Source of the DNA: a bacterium
GTDB lineage: Bacteria; JAUVQV01; DATDCY01
DNA length: 14,165 nt
NCBI GenBank assembly: GCA_036524115.1
Contig: DATDCY010000237.1
Location: 1-14,165, forward strand
Direction of reading: 5' to 3'
In this document: positions 1 through 10,149 of the stretch, one piece after another
Layout: each line of letters opens with the position of its first letter
How positions within the stretch are numbered: the first letter of the stretch is position 1
Notes under the pieces: model-generated
What the model saw: the letters and a program-made list of their open reading frames with translations, nothing else
What the model was told of the DNA's origin: nothing
The model's database searches: none
Position numbers and translations under genes: made by a program

Positions 1-1
1 A

Positions 2-274
2 GCCCCCGGGACCGGCGGCGCGGCCGGCAGCGCCGCCGCGCGGCGGCGCACGGGCGAGCGGCTCGCCGCCCTGTTCGTGGTGGGCGTCGCGCTGCTGAAC
101 TTCCCGCTGCTGTCGGTCATCCGCGGCCGCAGCCCGGTCGCCGGGCTGCCGGCGGCGTTCGTCTACCTCTTCGTCGTCTGGGCCCTGCTCGCCCTCGCCA
201 CGGCGCTCGTGCTGCGTCGCCGGGGGGCCGAGCCGCGGGACGGCGGCGACGAGCCGCGAGCAAGGCGGCCCTGA
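2..274 (+). CDS. Small two-helix membrane protein, 3' part (CbrX-like position)
   Basis: The frame is open from the window edge, so the start lies upstream and only the C-terminal 90 residues are seen. A basic stretch (RRRTGER) is followed by a hydrophobic segment (LAALFVVGVALLNFPLLSVI), a short polar turn, a second hydrophobic segment (AAFVYLFVVWALLALATALVL) and a charged Arg/Glu-rich tail. This is the pattern of a small inner-membrane protein with two helices. It ends 1 nt before the GTG of the symporter-kinase gene, and that gene has only a weak AAGG at 262-265 as a ribosome site, so translational coupling is likely. In Pseudomonas a small gene, cbrX, lies just upstream of and coupled to cbrA; the arrangement here is similar. 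Calling it a CbrX counterpart is inference from position and size, not from sequence comparison. Confidence 0.7.
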   Translation, partial: APGTGGAAGSAAARRRTGERLAALFVVGVALLNFPLLSVIRGRSPVAGLPAAFVYLFVVWALLALATALVLRRRGAEPRDGGDEPRARRP

Positions 275-275
275 C

Positions 276-3017
276 GTGCTCCAGCACTGGTTCATCCTCC
301 TGGTGTCCTTCGGGTACCTCGGCCTGCTCTTCGCCGTGGCCTACTACGGCGACAAGCGCGCGGACACCGGCCGCTCGATCATCAGCAACCCGTACATCTA
401 CACCTTCTCGATCGCGGTCTACTGCACGGGCTGGACGTTCTACGGCAGCGTGGGGCGGGCCGCGGCCGAGGGGGTGAGCTTCCTGCCGATCTACCTGGGG
501 CCGACGCTCGCGGCGATCCTCTGGTGGCTGATCCTGCGCAAGATCATCCGCCTGAGCAAGACCTACCACATCACGAGCATCGCGGACTTCATCGCGTCGC
601 GCTACGGCAAGAGCTCGGTGATCGGCGGGCTGGTGACGCTGATCGCGGTCGTCGGGATCATGCCCTACATCGCGCTGCAGCTCAAGGCGATCTCGGCGAG
701 CTTCAACGTCCTGTTCCACGACCGCACCCTCGCGGCCGGGGAGGTCAGCCTCGGGCACGACACGGCGCTGTACGTCGCGCTGATCCTCGCGCTCTTCTCG
801 ATCCTCTTCGGGACGCGGCACATCGACGTCACCGAGCGCCACGAGGGCATGGTCGCGGCGATCGCCTTCGAGTCGATCGTCAAGCTCCTGGCGCTCACGG
901 CGGTGGGGGTCTTCGTCACGTGGGGCCTCTTCGGCGGCCCCGCCGACCTGTTCCGGCGGGCCGCCACGCTGCCGGCGGCGGCGCGCCTGCTGGACATCGG
1001 CTGGCGTCCCGGGCAGTACGCCTCGTGGGCCGCCCTGACCTTCATCTCCATGACCGCGATCATGTTCCTGCCGCGGCAGTTCCAGGTGCTGGTCGTCGAG
1101 AACGTGAACGAGGACCACGTGCGGACCGCCGCCTGGCTCTTCCCGCTCTACCTGCTCGCGATCAACCTCTTCGTGCTGCCGATCGCCGTCGCGGGGCTGC
1201 TCACGCTCGGCGGCGGCGCGGCGGACGCGGACATGTTCGTGCTCTCGCTCACCGTCGGGGGCGGCAAGTGGCCGCTGGCGCTCTTCGCCTTCATCGGCGG
1301 GCTCTCGGCCGCCACCGGCATGGTGATCGTCGAGACCATCTCGCTCTCGACGATGATCTGCAACGACCTGCTCATGCCCGTGCTGCTGCGGCTCAAGGTG
1401 CTGCGCCCCGGGCGCATGGGCGCGACGCTGCTGGCGATCCGCCGCGGCGGCATCGTCCTCGTGCTGCTCCTCGGCTACCTGTACTTCCGGCTCATCGGGG
1501 AGTCGTACGCGCTCGTCTCGATCGGCCTCGTCTCCTTCGTCGCGGCCGCCCAGTTCGCGCCGGCGATCCTGCTGGGCATCTACTGGAAGGGGGCCAGCCG
1601 CCGCGGCGCGTTCGCCGGCCTGCTGGGAGGCTTCGCCGTCTGGACCTACACGCTGCTGCTGCCCTCGCTGGCGGGGTCCGGCTGGCTCCCCCAGTCCCTC
1701 GTGGAGCCCGGACCCTTCGGCCTCGCCGCCCTCGGGCCCTATCACCTCTTCGGCCTCACGGGCTTCGACCCGATCACGCACGGCGTCTTCTGGAGCCTGC
1801 TCTGCAACATCGGGCTGCTCGTCGGGGTCTCGCTCTTCGGCCAGCAGGGCGGGCTCGAGCAGTTGCAGGCCGCGATGTTCGTGGACGTCTACCGCACCCG
1901 CGCCGCCGCCGGCGGCGAGACGCGGCTCTGGCAGGGCACGACGCGCGTCAGCGATCTCAAGGAGCTGGTCGCGCGCATGGTCGGCAAGGAGCGGGCCGAG
2001 CAGGTCTTCCAGGCCTACGGCGCGCAGCATCGCGTCGAGCTGCAGGACGAGATGCTGGCGAGCGAGAGCCTGGTGGCGTTTGCGGAGCGCGAGCTGGCGC
2101 GCACCGTCGGCGCGGCGTCGGCGCGGGCCATGATCTCCTCGATCATCGAGGGGGAGGCGCTGAGCATCGAGGGGCTGATGAAGATCCTCGACGAGACCAG
2201 CCAGGTCATCGAGTACAGCCACCGGCTGGAGGAGAAGTCCCTCGAGCTCGAGGCGGCCACGCGGGAGCTCCAGCACACCAACGAGCGGCTCAAGGAGCTC
2301 GACCGCATGAAGGACGAGTTCGTCTCCACCGTCAGCCACGAGCTGCGCACGCCGCTGTCCTCGATCCGCGCCTTCTCCGAGATCCTCGAGGACGAGCCGG
2401 ACATGGACCCGCAGCAGCGCCAGCAGCTCTCGCGGATCGTCGTGCAGGAGAGCGAGCGGCTCAGCCGCCTGGTCGACCAGATCCTGGACTTCACGAAGAT
2501 CGAGTCCGGCGCCTACCAGTGGGCCCACGAGCGCGTGGACCTCGTCGCCGTCGTGGACGAGGCGCTCTCGGCCACCGGCCAGCTCGCGCGCAACCGCGCC
2601 ATCGAGGTCACGCGGGAGGTGGCCGCGGGGTCCCTGACGATCACCGGCGACCGCGACCGGCTCGTGCAGGTCGTGATCAACCTGCTCTCGAACGCGATCA
2701 AGTACTGCGAGCCGGGAACGGGGCGGGTGCGGCTGCGTCTTGCGGGCACGGACGCGCAGGTCAGGCTGGAGGTCGCGGACAACGGACCGGGGATCTCGCC
2801 CGAGCAGCAGGAGCGCATCTTCGAGAAGTTCCACCAGATACGCGACACCGCGCGGGGCAAGCCCCAGGGCTCCGGGCTCGGCCTGGCGATCTGCAAGACG
2901 ATCGTGGAGAACCACGGCGGCCGCATCTGGGTCGAGAGCGCCCCCGGCGCCGGCTCGACCTTCATCGTCACGCTTCCGACGGGGGCGGGGCACCGGCCGG
3001 AGGACGCACACTCATGA
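276..3017 (+). CDS. Sodium/solute symporter-sensor histidine kinase (CbrA/CrbS type)
   Basis: A 913-residue hybrid of transporter and sensor kinase in the inner membrane. Residues 1 to about 520 form a sodium:solute symporter (SSS) domain of about 12-13 membrane segments, with the family-like stretches YTFSIAVYCTGWTFYGSVG and SKTYHITSIADFIASRYGKS. Residues about 540-630 look like a STAC domain, and 647-683 are a charged coiled coil. The HisKA H-box VSTVSHELRTPLSS has the phosphorylated histidine at H688. The ATPase domain has the N-box (N802-N806, NLLSNAIKY), G1 box DNGPGIS (D835-G839) and G2 box GSGLGLAI (865-872). I see no PAS domain between STAC and HisKA and no C-terminal receiver, so it must phosphorylate a separate regulator not seen here. 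CbrA and CrbS are longer and carry PAS. Relatives control amino-acid, acetate or carbon use; the substrate here is unknown. The start is GTG, 1 nt after the preceding stop. Confidence 0.93.
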   Translation: MLQHWFILLVSFGYLGLLFAVAYYGDKRADTGRSIISNPYIYTFSIAVYCTGWTFYGSVGRAAAEGVSFLPIYLGPTLAAILWWLILRKIIRLSKTYHITSIADFIASRYGKSSVIGGLVTLIAVVGIMPYIALQLKAISASFNVLFHDRTLAAGEVSLGHDTALYVALILALFSILFGTRHIDVTERHEGMVAAIAFESIVKLLALTAVGVFVTWGLFGGPADLFRRAATLPAAARLLDIGWRPGQYASWAALTFISMTAIMFLPRQFQVLVVENVNEDHVRTAAWLFPLYLLAINLFVLPIAVAGLLTLGGGAADADMFVLSLTVGGGKWPLALFAFIGGLSAATGMVIVETISLSTMICNDLLMPVLLRLKVLRPGRMGATLLAIRRGGIVLVLLLGYLYFRLIGESYALVSIGLVSFVAAAQFAPAILLGIYWKGASRRGAFAGLLGGFAVWTYTLLLPSLAGSGWLPQSLVEPGPFGLAALGPYHLFGLTGFDPITHGVFWSLLCNIGLLVGVSLFGQQGGLEQLQAAMFVDVYRTRAAAGGETRLWQGTTRVSDLKELVARMVGKERAEQVFQAYGAQHRVELQDEMLASESLVAFAERELARTVGAASARAMISSIIEGEALSIEGLMKILDETSQVIEYSHRLEEKSLELEAATRELQHTNERLKELDRMKDEFVSTVSHELRTPLSSIRAFSEILEDEPDMDPQQRQQLSRIVVQESERLSRLVDQILDFTKIESGAYQWAHERVDLVAVVDEALSATGQLARNRAIEVTREVAAGSLTITGDRDRLVQVVINLLSNAIKYCEPGTGRVRLRLAGTDAQVRLEVADNGPGISPEQQERIFEKFHQIRDTARGKPQGSGLGLAICKTIVENHGGRIWVESAPGAGSTFIVTLPTGAGHRPEDAHS

Positions 3018-4435
3018 ACGGCCGGCAGCCTCGGACGCCCCCGAGCGCCTCGAGCTTCTCGAAGGCGGAGATCGAGCAGGCGTACCGCGACCTCGATCTG
3101 CACCAGGCGGCCAACGTCATCGTCTACGGCCACTCGGTCAATCGCCGGGACATCCGGGACTTCGCGCTCCGGGGCGTCGACTTCAGCCGCGTCCGCAACA
3201 TCCTCGACCTCGGGTGCGGCTTCGGCTTCTCGACGCTGGGCTTCCGCGGGAAGCTCAAGCCGGGCACGACCATCGTCGGCCTCGACGTGCAGGAGGCCTA
3301 CCAGCAGCCGTTCCTCCAGGCCTGCGCCTCGGTCGGGGCCATCGGGGAGTTCCACGCCTCGGACGTCGCGGAGCTGGCGACGTACCCCGCCGGCGCCTTC
3401 GACCTGGTCTTCTCCTGCTACTCGCTCTACTTCTTCCCGCAGGCGGTGCCGGACATCGCGCGCGTGCTGACGGGGCACGGCACGTTCGTGGCCGTGACCC
3501 ACAGCCAGGAGACCCTGGCCGAGCTGATCCGTCACATCCCGCCCACGCTCGAATCGCTCGGAATCAAGGTCCCCGAGCTCCTGGGGATCCAGAAGCTGCT
3601 GCGCACCTTCTCGAGCGAGAGCGGCGAGGAGCTGCTGCGGCCCGGCTTCGCGTCGGTGGAGCGGCGGATCTTCCCGAACCGGCTGCGGTTCGCGCCGGAG
3701 GAGACGCGCCACATCGAAGTCTATCTCGCGATGAAGAAGCACCTCCTGCTCAAGGAGGTCTACGACGCCAGCCCCGACAGCGTGGGGGCGGCGCTGAACC
3801 AGGTCATGGCGGCGGTGGCCGCCGAGGCCGCGGCGCGCGGCGGGATCGAGTTCAAGAAGGACGACGCCGTCTTCCTCTGCCGCGGGCCGCGCGTGGCGGC
3901 GCGGGAACGGGGGGTCGGCGACGGGCCGCGCCACTGCGCCGTGTGCGGCAGCGCGCTCGAAGAGCGCAAGATCGAAGGGCGGATGCGACTGCTGTGCGCG
4001 GCCTGCGGCACGATCGCGTACGAGAACCCGCTGCCCGTCGCGGCCGCCGTGGTGACGAACGAGCGCGGCGAGGTGCTGCTGGTGCGCCGCGGGCGCCACC
4101 CGCTCAAGGGGATGTGGTGCCTGCCCTGCGGCTTCGCGGAGAAGGAGGAGCAGATCGAGGAGGCGGCGCTCCGGGAGCTGCGGGAGGAGACGCACCTGCG
4201 CGGGCGGATCGTGCGCCTGCTCGACGCCGTGACCGCGCGGAACTACTTCTACGGCAACCTGGTGATGATCACCTTCGAGGTCGGCGGCGTGACCGGCGCG
4301 CCGGCGCCGGGCGACGACGCGGCGGAGGTGCGCTTCTTCCCTCCGGACGCCATCCCGCCGCTGGCCTTCCCCTGCCAGGAGCGGGCGATCCGGCGGCGGG
4401 CGACCGACCCCTGCGCGCCGGGCGACATCCTGTAG
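3014..4435 (+). CDS. Fused SAM-dependent methyltransferase / zinc-ribbon Nudix hydrolase
   Basis: A 473-residue, two-enzyme polypeptide. Residues about 1-296 are a class I SAM-dependent methyltransferase with motif I ILDLGCGFGFS (D65, G67, G69, G71), the acidic VGLDVQ strand end, and FDLVFSCYSLYFF as motif IV region. Residues 308-331 are a zinc ribbon (C308, C311, C328, C331; CX2C-X16-CX2C). Residues about 336-470 are a Nudix hydrolase whose box GX5EX7RELREET starts at G373, with E388, E391 and E392 as metal ligands. The usual glycine after EEX is histidine (H394). A zinc ribbon before a Nudix fold is typical of NudC-like and ADP-ribose/NADH pyrophosphatase-like proteins. The ATG overlaps the kinase stop (ATGA), with GGAGG at 2999-3003. 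No stop or frameshift separates the halves. Substrates of both halves are unknown; the methyltransferase may modify a small molecule and the Nudix half cleave a nucleotide diphosphate. Confidence 0.88.
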   Translation: MNGRQPRTPPSASSFSKAEIEQAYRDLDLHQAANVIVYGHSVNRRDIRDFALRGVDFSRVRNILDLGCGFGFSTLGFRGKLKPGTTIVGLDVQEAYQQPFLQACASVGAIGEFHASDVAELATYPAGAFDLVFSCYSLYFFPQAVPDIARVLTGHGTFVAVTHSQETLAELIRHIPPTLESLGIKVPELLGIQKLLRTFSSESGEELLRPGFASVERRIFPNRLRFAPEETRHIEVYLAMKKHLLLKEVYDASPDSVGAALNQVMAAVAAEAAARGGIEFKKDDAVFLCRGPRVAARERGVGDGPRHCAVCGSALEERKIEGRMRLLCAACGTIAYENPLPVAAAVVTNERGEVLLVRRGRHPLKGMWCLPCGFAEKEEQIEEAALRELREETHLRGRIVRLLDAVTARNYFYGNLVMITFEVGGVTGAPAPGDDAAEVRFFPPDAIPPLAFPCQERAIRRRATDPCAPGDIL

Positions 4436-4440
4436 GCGGG

Positions 4441-4471
4441 GATCGGCCGGCGGCCCGCCGGCGCCGCGATC
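4441..4471. terminator. Candidate bidirectional hairpin between convergent genes
   Basis: The 45-nt gap between the convergent methyltransferase-Nudix gene and lhgO holds a GC-rich hairpin. Arms GATCG+GCCGGCG (4441-4452) pair with CGCCGGC (4456-4462) and CGATC (4467-4471), with a 3-nt loop and a 4-nt bulge. There is no T tract on either side, so an intrinsic terminator is plausible but not certain. Confidence 0.4.
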
Positions 4472-4480
4472 CGCACCGGG

Positions 4481-5680
4481 TCAGTCCAGCTGCGCGAGCA
4501 CGCGCTCCGCGATGACCCCGCCGATCGCCAGCGAGGCCGTCGCGGCGGGAGACGGCGCGTTGACGACGTGGAGGATGCCCTTCGCCTCATCGAAGCGGAA
4601 ATCCTCGACGAGCTTCCCGTCCGGCGCCATCGCCTGGGCGCGCACGCCCGCGCCGCCCGTCTCGAGGTCCTGCTCGCGCACCTCGGGCACCAGCCTCTGG
4701 AGCGAGCGGCAGAACTCGCGCTTCGAGCGCGAGCGGCGCAGCTCGTACCAGGACGTGCGCGGGTAGGCGGCGAGGAACCGCCAGAGGCCGGGAAAGAACG
4801 CGGCCTCGAGCGCGTCGCGCAGCTCGAAGGCGCCGCGGCGGTAGCCCTCGCGCGCCAGGGCGAGGACGGCGTTCGGTCCCGCCTCCACCCCGCCGCGGAT
4901 CAGCCGCGTGAAGTGCACGCCGAGGAAGGGGAACTTCGGGTCGGGCACCGGGTAGATCAGGTTGCGCACGAGGTGCCGCCGGTCCTCCCGCAGCTTGAAG
5001 TACTCGCCGCGGAAGGGGACGATCCTCGCCGAGGGCTTCAGCCCGGATGCGCGGACCAGCCGGTCGGCGTGCAGTCCGCCGCAGGTCACGACGAAGCGCG
5101 CGGAGAGGTCGCCCGCGGTGGTCGAGGCGGTCCAGCCGCGGCTCTCCGGCACGAGGCGCAGGCAGCGCGCGGACAGCCGCACCTCGCCGCCGCGCGCGCG
5201 GATCAGCCCGCCGAGCGCGTGCGCGACCGCGGGGTAGTCGACGATCCCCTCCTGCGGCACGAGGATCGCCGCCAGGCCCGCCGCGTGCGGCTCGATCTCG
5301 CGGAGCTGCTCCGGCCCGACCCGGCGCAGGCCGATCAGGCCGTTGGCGGCGCCGCGCTCCCAGAGCGCCTCGAGGCGCGGCAGCTCCGCCGGCGCGGTGG
5401 CGACCACGACCTTGCCGCAGGTCTCGTGCGGGACGCCGTGCTCGCGGCAGAAGGCCAGCATCCGGCGCAGCCCTTCGACGCAGAGGCGCGCCTTGGCCGA
5501 GCCGGGGCGGTAGTAGAGGCCCGCGTGCAGGACGCCGCTGTTGTTGCCGGTCTGGTGCGCGCCCAGGCGCGGCTCCTTTTCCAGCAGCGCCAGCCGCAGG
5601 CCGGGGCGCGCCTCCAGCAGCCGGTGGGCGGTGGCCAGCCCCACGATCCCGCCGCCGACGACGATGACGTCCAGGCTCAC
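4481..5680 (-). CDS. lhgO: L-2-hydroxyglutarate oxidase (FAD-dependent)
   Basis: A 399-residue flavoprotein of the DAO/LhgO family that oxidises L-2-hydroxyglutarate to 2-oxoglutarate and passes electrons to the quinone pool, normally as a peripheral membrane enzyme. The N-terminal dinucleotide-binding motif is VVGGGIVGLATA (G9-G14), followed by LLEKE. The family signature NSGVLHAGLYYRPGSAKA is present, as are the FRGEYFKL substrate-domain stretch and the C-terminal VVNAPSPAATASLAIG FAD-contact region. The length is close to E. coli LhgO (about 420). The start is GTG at 5680, preceded by GGGAGA about 8 nt away; an upstream ATG at 5700 runs straight into a stop. It is transcribed away from carB and meets the upstream operon head-on. 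It can feed 2-oxoglutarate to the TCA cycle and repair promiscuous reduction products of 2-oxoglutarate. Confidence 0.93.
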   Translation of the reverse strand: MSLDVIVVGGGIVGLATAHRLLEARPGLRLALLEKEPRLGAHQTGNNSGVLHAGLYYRPGSAKARLCVEGLRRMLAFCREHGVPHETCGKVVVATAPAELPRLEALWERGAANGLIGLRRVGPEQLREIEPHAAGLAAILVPQEGIVDYPAVAHALGGLIRARGGEVRLSARCLRLVPESRGWTASTTAGDLSARFVVTCGGLHADRLVRASGLKPSARIVPFRGEYFKLREDRRHLVRNLIYPVPDPKFPFLGVHFTRLIRGGVEAGPNAVLALAREGYRRGAFELRDALEAAFFPGLWRFLAAYPRTSWYELRRSRSKREFCRSLQRLVPEVREQDLETGGAGVRAQAMAPDGKLVEDFRFDEAKGILHVVNAPSPAATASLAIGGVIAERVLAQLD

Positions 5681-5744
5681 AGTCGCGTTCTCCCAGCCAT
5701 GCCGCGCGATCTTCCGTCGTCGTCGCCGGCGAAGTCAACAGCGG

Positions 5745-5773
5745 TTCCCTTCGCCGCGCCCATCGCCTATACT
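5745..5773 (+). promoter_or_regulatory. Candidate carB promoter (-35/-10)
   Basis: TATACT at 5768-5773 differs from the sigma-70 -10 consensus at one base and stands out in very GC-rich DNA. Seventeen bases upstream, TTCCCT (5745-5750) is a weak -35 (3 of 6). Transcription would start near 5780, leaving a leader of about 80 nt before carB. The same TATACT box occurs upstream of the acyltransferase gene at 10103-10108. Confidence 0.4.
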
Positions 5774-5819
5774 CCCGGGTCGATCCGCCGGGGGCTTTCC
5801 GTGGGCACGACTGCAGCAC

Positions 5820-5850
5820 CCTCCCGCCGGCACGCGGGGGGAGGAAGGAG
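5820..5850 (+). promoter_or_regulatory. carB ribosome site with a neighbouring hairpin
   Basis: GGAAGGAG at 5843-5850 is a strong Shine-Dalgarno, 9 nt before the carB ATG. Just upstream, CCTCCC (5820-5825) can pair with GGGAGG (5839-5844), which takes in the first two bases of the Shine-Dalgarno. The fold could modulate translation, but this is only a pairing possibility. Confidence 0.3.
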
Positions 5851-5859
5851 ATCTTCGCC

Positions 5860-9060
<3,201 letters not shown>

Positions 9061-9079
9061 CGTCGCGTCCCCTCTCCCC

Positions 9080-10009
9080 TCAGCGGTCCTGCATCTGCTC
9101 GTCCGGCCGCCGCGGCGGGACGTACGGCGGCCGCCAGCCGCCGCCGGGCTGCTCCGGCGCGTACCCGCCGCCGTCGAACGGGCGCGGGCGCGGTCGCTCC
9201 TCGGGGAAGTCGTAGTAGACGATGACCGCGTCGCGGACCTCGTACATGCCGCGGTCGTAGCGGAAGCGGACCTCCTGCACCGGGTTGCTGCGGCGCTGGC
9301 CCATGCCCGTGCCGGCGCGCTGCTGCGCCTCGGCGGCCGGCGCCGACGGGGCGGCGGACCTCTCCATCGCGCCGCGCCCGTCCGACTCGGGGCCGCCGCG
9401 CCACCCGCCCGTCCGGCGCGGGCGGCTGATCACGACCGGGTTGTCGTCGTAGTAGTCGTCGAGTGCGCGCTGCGACCAGAAGTAGGCCACCCCGATCACG
9501 CCGCAGTTCACCGAGAGATCGCGCCCCCAGGCATCGCTGCGCCACGAGGCGTAGGAGCCCTCCCGCGACGTGAAGACGAAGCGCCGCGCCTCCTGGTCCG
9601 ACACCTGCCAGCCGTCGATGTCGACGAAGGAGAAGGGCTCGATGATCCACTTGCTCCCCCCCGCGGGCGAGCCGGGGTCGCCGCTGATGCTGTTGAGGCC
9701 GTCGATGCTCAGGTTCGCGGCGACGGGCACCGGCAGCGGGTTGTGGATGCGCACGCGGTACTCCTCGCCGGGGAACGCCGTGACGAAGGGGCGCCCCCAG
9801 CGGCTGCCCTCGGACTTGGCGCCGCCGCGGTCGGAGATCACCTCGACGGCGAAGGTGAAGGCGTAGGGACGGCTCTCGTGCCACTGGCGGTCCCCGTCCA
9901 CGATCCGGGTCCGAGCCTGCACGGTGACGGTCTTGTCCGCCGCCCGCGCCGGGAGGGCGAGGCAGAGGAGGGCGAGAGCCAGAATCGTGCACTGCTTTGT
10001 CCGTTCCAT
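9080..10009 (-). CDS. Secreted protein of unknown function with a GWQVSD / GVIGVA domain
   Basis: A 309-residue protein with a clear Sec signal peptide: MERTK, hydrophobic ILALALLCLALPARA, then AA-D. I chose the ATG at 10009 because it has AAAGGAG 6 nt upstream and starts the signal peptide; the frame is open further upstream without support. The mature part (about 25-190) reads as a beta-rich domain with YRVRIHNPLPVPVAANLSID, GLNSISGDPGSPAGG, IDGWQVSDQEARRFVFTS and NCGVIGVAYFW. I recall similar text in uncharacterised exported proteins of Proteobacteria with a conserved VDGLN ... GWR.S ... GVIGVA pattern, but no named function. The C-terminal 120 residues are Pro/Arg/Gly-rich and probably disordered, ending with a PPRRPDEQ tail. 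It converges on carB with only 19 nt between stops and no evident terminator. No function is assigned. Confidence 0.8.
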   Translation of the reverse strand: MERTKQCTILALALLCLALPARAADKTVTVQARTRIVDGDRQWHESRPYAFTFAVEVISDRGGAKSEGSRWGRPFVTAFPGEEYRVRIHNPLPVPVAANLSIDGLNSISGDPGSPAGGSKWIIEPFSFVDIDGWQVSDQEARRFVFTSREGSYASWRSDAWGRDLSVNCGVIGVAYFWSQRALDDYYDDNPVVISRPRRTGGWRGGPESDGRGAMERSAAPSAPAAEAQQRAGTGMGQRRSNPVQEVRFRYDRGMYEVRDAVIVYYDFPEERPRPRPFDGGGYAPEQPGGGWRPPYVPPRRPDEQMQDR

Positions 10010-10036
10010 GGTGCGCTCCTTTCTTGAGGCCGCGTC

Positions 10037-10052
10037 CGGGACGGCCGTCCCG
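10037..10052. repeat. Perfect 16-bp palindrome upstream of the secreted-protein gene
   Basis: CGGGACGG/CCGTCCCG is a perfect palindrome lying 28 nt before the - strand ATG at 10009. It could be an operator or a leader hairpin for that gene. Chance palindromes are common in GC-rich DNA, but 16 perfect bases is long. Confidence 0.45.
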
Positions 10053-10077
10053 CCCCTCGCCGATGAAGAGCGCCGCC

Positions 10078-10097
10078 GGCGGGAAAATGTTCCCGCC
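10078..10097. promoter_or_regulatory. Candidate operator: 8-4-8 inverted repeat beside the acyltransferase promoter
   Basis: GGCGGGAA (10078-10085), spacer AATG, TTCCCGCC (10090-10097) is a perfect inverted repeat. It ends 5 nt before the TATACT box at 10103-10108 and so covers the -35 region, as expected for a repressor site. It lies between divergent genes and could serve both. As RNA it would also form a stable tetraloop hairpin. Confidence 0.45.
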
Positions 10098-10102
10098 CGG
10101 GG

Positions 10103-10108
10103 TATACT
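10103..10108 (+). promoter_or_regulatory. Candidate -10 box (TATACT) for the acyltransferase-ASKHA operon
   Basis: TATACT is one base off the -10 consensus, 41 nt before the GTG start, and matches the box upstream of carB. No good -35 is visible; its position is occupied by the inverted repeat at 10078-10097, which may mean activator or repressor control. Confidence 0.4.
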
Positions 10109-10149
10109 CACGCGCCGGGAAGGCATTTCTTCGGAAGGAGGCAGGTTTC

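Noticed and set aside
117-3011. Long open frame on the - strand (964 codons) opposite the kinase gene
   Set aside because: It lies antisense to a strongly supported kinase, and its translation is Arg/Asp/Glu/Ala low-complexity text without domains, as GC-rich coding DNA produces.
10010-10126. Upstream extension of the secreted protein to 10126
   Set aside because: The signal peptide and the AAAGGAG site point to the ATG at 10009; the extension would cover the divergent regulatory region.
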